A DNA stretch of 10,199 nt from JAIPAH01 sp964345255 (GTDB lineage Bacteria; Bacteroidota; Bacteroidia; Bacteroidales; JAIPAH01), in contig CAYFQK010000111.1 of NCBI GenBank assembly GCA_964345255.1, forward strand, positions 1 to 10,199, given 5' to 3'. The notes below the pieces were generated by a model that searched no databases, had not been told where the DNA came from, and worked only from the letters and a program-made list of their open reading frames with translations. Positions 1-6,805 of the stretch are shown here, piece by piece. Made by a program: the position numbers and the translations under genes. Within the stretch, counting starts at the first letter, position 1, and each line of letters begins with the position of its first letter.

Positions 1-738
1 CGTTCCATCACTGTCGGTTACATCCGCCGAAACGGAGACAGCATCGGAAGAAGTCACCAATTGTGGAGTATGTTCCACATCAGTTATTACCGGATTGGCG
101 TTTCCGCCGGTTGCGGATAACTGAAACCCATCAATAGCAAAGTCTTCATCGCCTGAATTAACCTGGGCCGTGAAAAGTAGATCTATCGTTGAACCGGTTT
201 CAGAAATATTTTTCGTGAACGACACCATCGTGCCATTGTCACTGGTGATTGAGGTGCCATCACCAATGCCATCGAAATCAGTATCTTCAAGGAATGTGGT
301 ATTGTAAGTAGAACCATCGTTTCTGAAAGCGATGAGGTTTTGCCAATCACCGCCGTCAATCCGGTATTGTACCAGCAGGGAATCCGTGTTGTCGATATCC
401 CCGTCGTCATCCAGAACTTCGCCAAACTGACCGGTAAATTCGATATTGGTTTGTCCTGAAATATCAATGCCTGACCACTCCAACTGTGAAGGGCTTTCAC
501 TTCCGGTCCAGCCGCCGTCATCGATATCCTGTCCGGCGAAAAAATCACCGTTAACCCCTGTATAGCTTTTATTGATATCCGAGCCATCGGTGGTCATAAA
601 ATAATCTGAATTGCCATCGCTTCCTTCTGCTCCAAGAACAACGTCGTAAGAAGGCGTGCTGAAATCTTCGGTCCAGAATTGACTGAATCCTGCAAGAGAG
701 GCGCTTATTAGCAGGATAAGTAATGTAAATTTTTGCAT
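1..738 (-). CDS. T9SS-type secreted protein, N-terminal part (cut by window edge)
   Basis: This minus-strand frame is open from the ATG at 736-738 to the window edge (246 codons, in phase), so the C-terminus is missing. It starts MQKFTLLILLISASLAGFSQ, a signal peptide with likely cleavage near residues 19-20. Residues 21-216 form an Asp/Gly-rich, probably beta-sandwich region. It contains a DxDxDGxxD calcium-loop-like motif at residues 152-160. From about residue 217 an Ig-like segment begins (motif VSVSADVTDSDGT). The protein aligns without gaps to the next gene (923-2617) at about 196 of 246 residues, so it is a tandem paralogue. By analogy it should end in a T9SS sorting domain, but that part lies outside the window. 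No in-frame Met lies just upstream, which fixes the start. I saw no clear promoter box. Function is unknown; an exported surface protein is likely. Confidence 0.88.
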   Translation of the reverse strand, partial: MQKFTLLILLISASLAGFSQFWTEDFSTPSYDVVLGAEGSDGNSDYFMTTDGSDINKSYTGVNGDFFAGQDIDDGGWTGSESPSQLEWSGIDISGQTNIEFTGQFGEVLDDDGDIDNTDSLLVQYRIDGGDWQNLIAFRNDGSTYNTTFLEDTDFDGIGDGTSITSDNGTMVSFTKNISETGSTIDLLFTAQVNSGDEDFAIDGFQLSATGGNANPVITDVEHTPQLVTSSDAVSVSADVTDSDGT

Positions 739-883
739 AGCTTTTAGAGTTTTTTGGTTAATGAATATTGATTTTTTGTGTAAAGATCGCGTTTAAATCT
801 TTTAAGGGTGTTTATCGCTTAAAACAATTGTTAGGTTCTGATTTCCCGAAATTATGAAAAAAATCAGAAATTGAAAAGGAAAA

Positions 884-910
884 AGGCCGCTTAATTGGTT
901 TAAGCGGCCT
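884..910 (-). terminator. Rho-independent terminator of the 923-2617 gene
   Basis: An 11-bp perfect stem (884-894 with 900-910, arm AGGCCGCTTAA) closes a 5-nt loop. On the minus strand it is followed by five Ts (plus-strand As at 880-884). It lies 12 bases past the TAG stop of the second T9SS cargo gene, so it ends that transcript before the first paralogue. Confidence 0.85.
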
Positions 911-922
911 GATTACAATGTA

Positions 923-2617
923 CTACCGGATAATCATTTTCTTAGTGAAAACGCCCCTGTTTTTTGTTGAAATCTGCACCATATAAACCCCTTTGCTTCG
1001 GTTAGTCAAATCAACAGATTTAGAATGATTGGTCATTGTTGATTCGTACACTTTATCTCCCATCATCGAGTAAATAATAACTTCAGCTTCATTCAAATTT
1101 TCAGAAGTGATGGTAAAAGTTCCATTTGAAGGATTCGGATGAACTGAAATAGTGTTCTCCGACGTCCGGATTTCTTTTGTGCCTGTGAAGATGTCAATTT
1201 CTATATTGTCAATTTTCCATTGCCGATACATATCAGGTTCATACCGATACTTAAATCCCAGGTATGCTTGTCCTTCAATGTTATCTGTGGGGATCACCGT
1301 TGCTAACTGCCAGTTTTCGGGTTCACTGGGATGATTAAAATCCAGCTCTGTCCATGTGGCTTCTGAAGGGTCTCCCAGGCCTTCATAATCGGTTGAGTAA
1401 TAGAATTTCAGAAAATTATTTTCGTCATCGCCTCCATAGTTGTACCAAGTGGTGAAATATATTTCGTAATTGTTGAACCCATCGAAATAAATGGATGGCA
1501 AAATCAACCAGTCAATCTCTGTTTCACCACTATTGTATCCATTCATTTCGGCAAATCCGTTATCACTTTCCTGGCTCCAAATCCACTCTTTGCTGTCTCC
1601 TGAAACACTGTAGGTATAAATCTCTCCAAGGTCAGAGTCGAAATACTGATTGTAGGGGAGTGTGGTGGAGGCCGGATCAGTGACCGTGTAGCTCATTTCG
1701 GATGAAGTGGTTTCCCCGCCTTCGTTGTCCTGGGCATAAACTTCAAAATAAACGGTTGTTTCATCGGGTTGTGCCGGTATAGGATTATCGGTAGTATAGG
1801 TGGCTCTGGTGGCTGACATGTTGATGGTATTTGTGAGGTTCCCTGAAGTTGTGCCCCAATAAAGTTCCACTGCAGTAAGTGTTCCATCGCTGTCTGACAC
1901 CTCAGCCGAAACGCTGACCGGATCAGAGGAAGTGATAATCTCCGGCGAATATTCGATATTCGTAATCGAAGGTAAAGCGTTTCCTCCTGAGGCGCTCAGC
2001 TGGAAGCCATCGATGGCAAAATCTTCATCACCGGCATCAACCTGGGCTGTGAAAAGAAGGTCTATGGTTGAACCTGTTTCAGAAATGGTTTTCGTAAAAG
2101 ATACCATTGCACCACTTTCACTGGTAATTGAGGTGCCATCACCAATGCCGTCGAAATCAGTATCTTCTAAAAAGTCGGTATTGTATTGTGACCCATCGTT
2201 TCTAAAAGCGATGAGGTTTTGCCATTCACCGCCGTCAATCCGGTATTGAAGAAGAAGTGAGTCTAGGTTGTCAATATCCCCCGGATCATCATACGTTTCG
2301 GCGAAGCTCCCGGTGAACTGAATATTCGTTTGGCCCGAAATGTCGATATCTGACCATTGGATTTGTGAAGGACTGGCGCTGCCGTCCCAGCCTCCGTCGT
2401 CCAAATCCTGACCGGCAAAAAAGTTGCCGTTGACACCGTCATAGCTTTTATCAATATCTGATCCGTCGGTCGTCATGAAATAGTTGTCATCGCCGTCGCT
2501 GCCTTCACCACCAAGAATTACTTCGTAAGAAGGGCTGCTGAAATCTTCTGTCCAAAACTGGCTGTGTCCTGCAATGGATAAACTTATCAACAGGAATAAT
2601 AGTGTAAATTTCTGCAT
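923..2617 (-). CDS. T9SS type A sorting-domain secreted protein (tandem paralogue 2)
   Basis: Encodes 564 residues from the ATG at 2615-2617. The frame extends 13 codons upstream to another ATG at 2656. I chose the inner start because it begins MQKFTLLFLL, matching the paralogue at 1-738, and puts the signal peptide at the N-terminus. Order of parts: signal peptide (1-19); an Asp/Gly-rich domain (about 20-212) with a DxDxDGxxD motif at 152-160; an Ig-like domain (about 216-316, motif VSVSAEVSDSDGT); a choice-of-anchor-J-like module (about 322-478, motifs FDSDLG and IDWLILP); and a T9SS type A sorting domain (about 490-564, VHPNPSNGTFTI ... SKGVYMVQI, basic end). From family knowledge such proteins cross the outer membrane by T9SS and are anchored or released. 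No catalytic residues are evident, so an adhesin or other binding role is an inference. The gene is followed by its own terminator. Confidence 0.9.
   Translation of the reverse strand: MQKFTLLFLLISLSIAGHSQFWTEDFSSPSYEVILGGEGSDGDDNYFMTTDGSDIDKSYDGVNGNFFAGQDLDDGGWDGSASPSQIQWSDIDISGQTNIQFTGSFAETYDDPGDIDNLDSLLLQYRIDGGEWQNLIAFRNDGSQYNTDFLEDTDFDGIGDGTSITSESGAMVSFTKTISETGSTIDLLFTAQVDAGDEDFAIDGFQLSASGGNALPSITNIEYSPEIITSSDPVSVSAEVSDSDGTLTAVELYWGTTSGNLTNTINMSATRATYTTDNPIPAQPDETTVYFEVYAQDNEGGETTSSEMSYTVTDPASTTLPYNQYFDSDLGEIYTYSVSGDSKEWIWSQESDNGFAEMNGYNSGETEIDWLILPSIYFDGFNNYEIYFTTWYNYGGDDENNFLKFYYSTDYEGLGDPSEATWTELDFNHPSEPENWQLATVIPTDNIEGQAYLGFKYRYEPDMYRQWKIDNIEIDIFTGTKEIRTSENTISVHPNPSNGTFTITSENLNEAEVIIYSMMGDKVYESTMTNHSKSVDLTNRSKGVYMVQISTKNRGVFTKKMIIR
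1880..2617 (-). repeat. Second copy of a 738-bp tandem gene duplication
   Basis: This segment corresponds base for base, without gaps at a constant offset of 1879, to 1-738. Stretches such as 240-286 versus 2119-2165 differ at only two positions, while others have drifted. The repeat is the shared 5' part of two adjacent secreted-protein genes. Its full length is unknown because the first copy is cut by the window edge. Confidence 0.85.
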
Positions 2618-2730
2618 GTTTTTTTTGATTTTATTGAAATTAATAAATGGATTCATTTGCGAAGTTCTTTATATATCATAAAGCGGCTGCTTTTTTCCTG
2701 TAAAAAAAAAGTTAAGAATTGTACTTAAAA

Positions 2731-2738
2731 CAAAGTTA
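2731..2738 (-). promoter_or_regulatory. Possible -7 box (TAACTTTG) for the 923-2617 gene
   Basis: The minus strand reads TAACTTTG here, matching the Bacteroidota -7 consensus TAnnTTTG. It lies about 113 bases from the chosen start, implying a long leader. No well-spaced -33 TTG was found. A second near-match (TAACTTTT, 2707-2714) is closer to the gene, so the true promoter is uncertain. Confidence 0.35.
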
Positions 2739-2773
2739 ACAAAAAAGGCGATGGATGGGAAGGGTCAAATAAA

Positions 2774-2801
2774 AAAAGCCGCCATTAAAATAGCGGCTTT
2801 T
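2774..2801 (-). terminator. Rho-independent terminator of the 2819-4417 gene
   Basis: A 9-bp stem (2774-2782 with 2793-2801, core AAAGCCGC/GCGGCTTT) has a 10-nt loop. On the minus strand the 3' arm runs into a T tract (plus-strand As at 2771-2777). It begins 17 bases past the stop of the third T9SS cargo gene. Confidence 0.85.
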
Positions 2802-2818
2802 AATTAAAAAGATTTCTT

Positions 2819-4417
2819 TTAGTGAATGACTACCTGTTGAACGGCCACTTTATTTTCATCGGTGATAAACCGAATAGTATAAACGCCTTTATTCAAATCT
2901 GAGAGATTAATGGATTGGACGTTTCCGTTCATTTGAGTTTCGTATACTTTCGCTCCAATCATATCAAAAACGGCCACCTCAGAATCATTTAACTCATCTG
3001 ATTTGATTGTGAATGTACCGTTTGATGGGTTGGGGTAGAGTGAAATTTCAGGATTGAACTTTTCAAGCTCAGCACTGGTATTCACTTCGCCTGTGATTTC
3101 GATATTATCAACCTCCCATGTTTTAGCACCTTCGCTTGGGCTTGAGTAATAAACAAAAGCAATATAAACTTCCGTACCTTCAACTGTCGATAGATCAATA
3201 TCACCTGATTCTACCCAGTTAAATCCTCCTTCAGACCAGGTTGCCTCATCTGTGATGTCTGACCATGTCCCTTGCTGGGTTGGATCGCTGGAGCCGTCAT
3301 AATCCGTTGACATCTTCAACTCCAGAGCAGGACCGTCATAATTAGAGGCTGAAATAAAGCTGAGAATTTCATTAGTGTAATCATCCAGGTTTAATGCCGG
3401 AGAAATCAGCCAATCTTCATTTTCGAGTGGATCGCCGTCATAACCTGACATCACTGCACATCCTGGTGGATCACCATATTCATCCCAATACCATTCCTGG
3501 TCACCGGTCACACTGTATTTCGACCAGCTACCAAGATCGCTGTCAAAGCCTTCCTGGTGGATGTAGCTGGGTGCTTCCATGATAGAAAATGCAGCATCAG
3601 ATTCGTCCATCGGGTCTCCGTCGGCAGCATCTGAGATTTTTATGGTATAATCATCAGCCGGCGTTTGGTCTGTTGGAATGGTCCATGTATAAGAACCGCT
3701 GTTCTCAACCGATTCAGCTATCATCATGCCATTGGTTCCCATCAGTTCGATGTCTACATTTCCTGAAACGTTTTCTGAAGTCCAGGTGATGTCAACATCT
3801 TCTCCTTGTTCGTATTCTTCTCCACCATTGGGATTCGTTACGGTAATGCTTTCCTGCGTTGTAGTGGCATTAACCTGAATGCTGTCCACTTCCCAGGTTG
3901 CCGCGCCACCGTCAACTGTTGAGGTGTATTTGAATCCGAGGTAGAAAGAAGATTCGCCGTCGTATTCTGAGAGATCTATCTGATCTACAGCAATAAAGTC
4001 CCAATTGCTGCCCGGAGGGCGATTGGTAACTGTCAGTTTAGTCCATGTACCATCATCTGAGGGGTCGCCCGATCCGCTGTAATCCGTGGACACATAGACT
4101 TCCTGTTCGTTGTCAATGTTACCGGTGCCATAATTAATGGCTTCATAATAGTCTAATGTAGTGTTTGTGGCATCTGACAAGTCTATTTGCGGAGATACCA
4201 GCCAGTCAATGTTATCATACGGTTCCCCGTCATAACCAGAGATGGCAGCGCTGTGTTCGGGCACACCAAAATCATTGTTGTACCATACCTGGTCACCTTC
4301 GGTGCTGTAAGACGTGTAGCTTCCAAGCTCCTCATCAAAGGTTTCTACATGAATTTGTGCTCCTGCGAAAGCAAACATTGAAATGAGCAATGTTAATAGT
4401 GTAAATCTTTTCATCAT
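2819..4417 (-). CDS. T9SS type A secreted protein with two choice-of-anchor-J-like modules
   Basis: Encodes 532 residues. It starts MMKRF; the second Met, one codon later, is equally possible. Parts: signal peptide (1-20, AFAGA then Q21); a first choice-of-anchor-J / cleaved-adhesin-like module (about 21-184, motifs VETFDEELGS and DWLVSP); an Ig-like module of the Kre9/Knh type (about 190-280, NPNGGEEYEQGEDVDITWTS then YTIKISDA); a second anchor-J-like module (about 285-443, FDSDLGSW and EDWLISP, near-repeat of the first); and a T9SS type A sorting domain (about 458-532, LYPNPSNGTFTI ... NKGVYTIRF). Modules of this type in Bacteroidota cell-surface proteins bind carbohydrate or protein, and their role here is inferred. 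The C-terminal domain and anchor-J module resemble those of the neighbouring 923-2617 gene, suggesting a shared origin. The gene has its own promoter-like box and terminator, so it is probably transcribed alone. Confidence 0.9.
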   Translation of the reverse strand: MMKRFTLLTLLISMFAFAGAQIHVETFDEELGSYTSYSTEGDQVWYNNDFGVPEHSAAISGYDGEPYDNIDWLVSPQIDLSDATNTTLDYYEAINYGTGNIDNEQEVYVSTDYSGSGDPSDDGTWTKLTVTNRPPGSNWDFIAVDQIDLSEYDGESSFYLGFKYTSTVDGGAATWEVDSIQVNATTTQESITVTNPNGGEEYEQGEDVDITWTSENVSGNVDIELMGTNGMMIAESVENSGSYTWTIPTDQTPADDYTIKISDAADGDPMDESDAAFSIMEAPSYIHQEGFDSDLGSWSKYSVTGDQEWYWDEYGDPPGCAVMSGYDGDPLENEDWLISPALNLDDYTNEILSFISASNYDGPALELKMSTDYDGSSDPTQQGTWSDITDEATWSEGGFNWVESGDIDLSTVEGTEVYIAFVYYSSPSEGAKTWEVDNIEITGEVNTSAELEKFNPEISLYPNPSNGTFTIKSDELNDSEVAVFDMIGAKVYETQMNGNVQSINLSDLNKGVYTIRFITDENKVAVQQVVIH

Positions 4418-4454
4418 AGGTCAAAATTTTAGGTTATTAATTAATAATTGGTTT

Positions 4455-4486
4455 CAAAAATAATCACAATTACTTTTTAAAATCAA
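4455..4486 (-). promoter_or_regulatory. Promoter-like pair (TTG-N21-TATTTTTG) for the 2819-4417 gene
   Basis: On the minus strand a TATTTTTG box (4455-4462) matches the Bacteroidota -7 consensus TAnnTTTG. A TTG (4484-4486) lies 21 bases upstream, within the spacing reported for Bacteroidota -33 elements. The box is 37 bases from the start codon, giving a leader of about 30 bases. Confidence 0.55.
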
Positions 4487-4516
4487 TGCATAAAGTTAAG
4501 AAATTTTAAAACAAAA

Positions 4517-4545
4517 AAAGCCACCTCGATAATCGAGATGGCTTT
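4517..4545 (-). terminator. Rho-independent terminator of dnaK
   Basis: A 13-bp stem (4517-4529 with 4533-4545) closes a 3-nt loop. The only non-Watson-Crick position (4524/4538) becomes a G-U pair in minus-strand RNA but an unpaired C-A in plus-strand RNA, so the structure belongs to the minus strand. A T tract (As at 4513-4519) follows. It starts 20 bases past the dnaK stop. Confidence 0.9.
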
Positions 4546-4565
4546 AACTAACCGGAATTTAATGA

Positions 4566-6542
4566 TTAATTATTTTTATTCTTGTTTTTGTCTTCTTCTT
4601 TGACTTCTTCGAAATCCACATCGGTCACCTCGTCATCGCTTCCTGATGATTGCTGATCATCTGAGGAGGCACCTTGCTGTTCACCCTGGGCTTCGCCCTG
4701 AGCACCTGCCTCTTGCTGTCCTTCCTGACCTTGCTGCTGAGCATTGTAGAGGTCCTGGCTGGCTTCTTGCCATGCTTTGTTAAGCTCTTCCATAGCAGCG
4801 TCGATGTTGTCCATCTCCTGCTTTTGATGCGCCTCTTTCAGCTTCTGAAGGGCATCTTCGATGGGCTTTTTCTTATCAGCAGGAAGTTTATCCCCATAGT
4901 CTTTTATCTGCTTGTCAGTCTGCGCAATCAGAGCATCAGCCTGGTTAAGTTTCTCTACACGCTCTTTGGCTTTTTTGTCCTCTTCCTCGTGCGCCTTAGC
5001 TTCTTCCTTCATTCGGTTCACTTCGTCATCGCTAAGAGTAGAGTTGGCCTCGATACGTATTTTTTGTTCTTTACCAGTGCCTTTGTCTTTTGCGGAAACG
5101 TGTATTATTCCGTTGCTGTCTATATCGAATGCTACTTCAATTTGAGGTACTCCTCGCGGTGCGGGTGGAATACCGTCAAGGTGGAATTTACCGATACTCT
5201 TATTGTCTTTCGCCATCGGCCGCTCACCCTGTAGCACGTGTATCTCTACTGATGTTTGATTATCAGCTGCCGTTGAGAACGTCTCGGTTTTCTTTGTTGG
5301 GATGGTTGTGTTCGCTTCAATAAGCTTCGTCATCACGCCCCCGAGTGTTTCAATACCAAGTGAAAGTGGGGTAACATCAAGAAGCACAATGTCTTCCTGT
5401 TGAAAGTCGCCACCTATTATAGCACCCTGAATAGCTGCTCCAAGAGCTACAACTTCATCAGGATTAATACCTTTGGATGGTTTCTTTCCGAAATAGTCTT
5501 CTACTGACTTCTGAATTGCGGGCATTCTTGTTGTTCCGCCAACGAGGATCACTTCATCAATGTCGCTTGGTGAATATCCTGCATCTTTGAGGGCTTTTTT
5601 AACCGGATCGATACTCTTTTTCACTAAATCTTCGGTCAGAGCCTCGAATTTAGCTCTTGTGAGATTTCGCACAAGGTGTTTCGGTACACCGTCAACAGGC
5701 ATGATGTACGGCAGATTGATATCTGTTGATTGTGAGCTTGAGAGTTCGATTTTTGCTTTTTCAGCAGCTTCTTTCAAGCGCTGAAGCGCCATCGGATCCT
5801 TCCTAAGGTCAATGTTTTCATCTTTCAAAAACTCCTCTGCCAACCAATTAATAACGGCTTCATCAAAGTCGTCACCACCCAGATGGGTATTGCCACTGGT
5901 GGACTTTACTTCAAAAACGCCCCCACCAAGTTCAAGGATGGAGATATCAAACGTCCCACCGCCTAAGTCGTAAACGGCAATTTTTTCATCTTTGTCTTTC
6001 TTATCAAGCCCATAGGCTAATGACGCAGCTGTTGGCTCGTTAATAATTCTCTTAACATTGAGCCCTGCAATCTCACCTGCTTCTTTGGTTGCTTGTCGTT
6101 GAGAGTCGCTGAAATAAGCAGGAACCGTTACTACGGCATCAGTAACCTCTTCCCCAAGATGATCTTCAGCGGTTTTTTTCATTTTTTGCAGAATCATCGC
6201 TGATATCTCCTGGGGCGTATAAAGGCGATCATCAATTTTTACCCGTGGGGTGTTGTTATCGCCTTTTTGAATTTTGTATGAAACCCGGTTAATTTCGGTT
6301 GATACTTTATCAAACGTTTCTCCCATAAAGCGTTTGATGGAGTAAATTGTTTTTTCTGAATTGGTTATAGCCTGACGCTTTGCCGGGTCACCTATTTTTC
6401 GTTCGTTATTATCAGTGAATGCAACAATCGAAGGCGTTGTCCTTCGGCCTTCACTGTTTTGTATTACTTGTGGTTCCTTACCTTCTACTACTGCAACGCA
6501 AGAGTTTGTAGTACCAAGATCTATACCTATTACTTTTCCCAT
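4566..6542 (-). CDS. dnaK: Chaperone DnaK (Hsp70)
   Basis: Encodes 658 residues, slightly longer than E. coli DnaK (638). DnaK is the ATP-driven cytoplasmic chaperone that folds and protects proteins with DnaJ and GrpE. The nucleotide-binding domain covers about residues 1-385. It shows IGIDLGTTNS at 5-14, catalytic-type Lys70, YDLGGGTFDIS at 191-201 (Thr197 at the phospho-site) and VGGTTRMP at 334-341. The linker is VLLDVTPLSLG (386-396). The beta substrate-binding domain follows to about 505, then a charged helical lid to about 600. The tail is Gln/Gly-rich (600-632), then DVDFEEV (641-647). A further 11 residues, KEEDKNKNKNN, extend past EEV, more than in E. coli. No dnaJ or grpE is adjacent, so the gene looks solitary, with its own Shine-Dalgarno, leader and terminator. 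Identification is certain. Confidence 0.99.
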   Translation of the reverse strand: MGKVIGIDLGTTNSCVAVVEGKEPQVIQNSEGRRTTPSIVAFTDNNERKIGDPAKRQAITNSEKTIYSIKRFMGETFDKVSTEINRVSYKIQKGDNNTPRVKIDDRLYTPQEISAMILQKMKKTAEDHLGEEVTDAVVTVPAYFSDSQRQATKEAGEIAGLNVKRIINEPTAASLAYGLDKKDKDEKIAVYDLGGGTFDISILELGGGVFEVKSTSGNTHLGGDDFDEAVINWLAEEFLKDENIDLRKDPMALQRLKEAAEKAKIELSSSQSTDINLPYIMPVDGVPKHLVRNLTRAKFEALTEDLVKKSIDPVKKALKDAGYSPSDIDEVILVGGTTRMPAIQKSVEDYFGKKPSKGINPDEVVALGAAIQGAIIGGDFQQEDIVLLDVTPLSLGIETLGGVMTKLIEANTTIPTKKTETFSTAADNQTSVEIHVLQGERPMAKDNKSIGKFHLDGIPPAPRGVPQIEVAFDIDSNGIIHVSAKDKGTGKEQKIRIEANSTLSDDEVNRMKEEAKAHEEEDKKAKERVEKLNQADALIAQTDKQIKDYGDKLPADKKKPIEDALQKLKEAHQKQEMDNIDAAMEELNKAWQEASQDLYNAQQQGQEGQQEAGAQGEAQGEQQGASSDDQQSSGSDDEVTDVDFEEVKEEDKNKNKNN

Positions 6543-6550
6543 TTTTTTAT

Positions 6551-6555
6551 TCCTT
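6551..6555 (-). promoter_or_regulatory. Shine-Dalgarno AAGGA of dnaK
   Basis: The minus strand reads AAGGA followed by 8 A/T bases and the dnaK ATG at 6540-6542. A recognisable Shine-Dalgarno is uncommon in this window, where most starts have only A-rich leaders. It supports both the start choice and strong translation of the chaperone. Confidence 0.6.
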
Positions 6556-6600
6556 TTTGTTTACTAAATTTTTTAATCACACTCGCCTATTTCAATCATT

Positions 6601-6642
6601 ATGCCAAAACAATATCCGTTGATTATGATGCAATATTGGCAT
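6601..6642. repeat. Inverted repeat upstream of dnaK
   Basis: A perfect 7-bp inverted repeat (ATGCCAA at 6601-6607, TTGGCAT at 6636-6642) has a 28-base centre. A second inverted pair lies inside it (CAATAT at 6610-6615, ATATTG at 6633-6638), and the right arm also contains an 8-bp palindrome (CAATATTG, 6631-6638). It lies 59-100 bases upstream of the dnaK start, a plausible operator or leader element. It is not CIRCE. Function is inferred from position only. Confidence 0.4.
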
Positions 6643-6651
6643 GAGTAGTAG

Positions 6652-6805
6652 TTGTTGTATAGGGCTTTTCATAGCATAATGACAAAAAGACAGCCTGGCT
6701 GGTGGCGCGGAATGAGCGAGGCCGGATATAGTAACCGGATAAAATATTTTCTGACAAGATTCAGGGAGCCCTTGAATAACCTGAAGCTTTTAGGTAGTGT
6801 CGACT
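6652..6805. other. Unassigned intergenic stretch, GC-richer and structured
   Basis: Between dnaK and the lipoprotein gene, 6681-6730 is about 58% G+C, whereas 6541-6600 is about 22%. It contains an 8-bp hairpin with one bulge (6759-6766 with 6769-6777), a 10-bp palindrome (6741-6750) and a 6-bp hairpin (6792-6797 with 6806-6811) that reaches the lipoprotein stop codon. A plus-strand frame of 60 codons starts at 6652 and runs into the lipoprotein gene. I recognise no protein family in it. It could be leader RNA of dnaK, a small RNA, a gene remnant or nothing functional. Confidence 0.2.

Noticed and set aside
1932..2249. Plus-strand open frame of 105 codons inside the second cargo gene
   Set aside because: It lies fully antisense to a well-supported gene, and its translation resembles no known protein.
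2618..2656. Upstream ATG at 2656 as start of the second cargo gene
   Set aside because: The paralogue at 1-738 starts at the equivalent of 2617 with no upstream Met, and the longer form would bury the signal peptide behind 13 polar residues.
4674..5234. Long plus-strand open frame (186 codons) opposite the dnaK 3' half
   Set aside because: It is antisense to certain dnaK coding sequence. Its Leu/Phe-rich translation is what the complement of Glu/Lys/Gln-rich codons gives. No start signal or family is evident.
6574..6588. Possible CIRCE (HrcA) operator near dnaK
   Set aside because: Only a GAGTG half-site is present on the minus strand. The matching TTAGCACTC arm nine bases away is absent.
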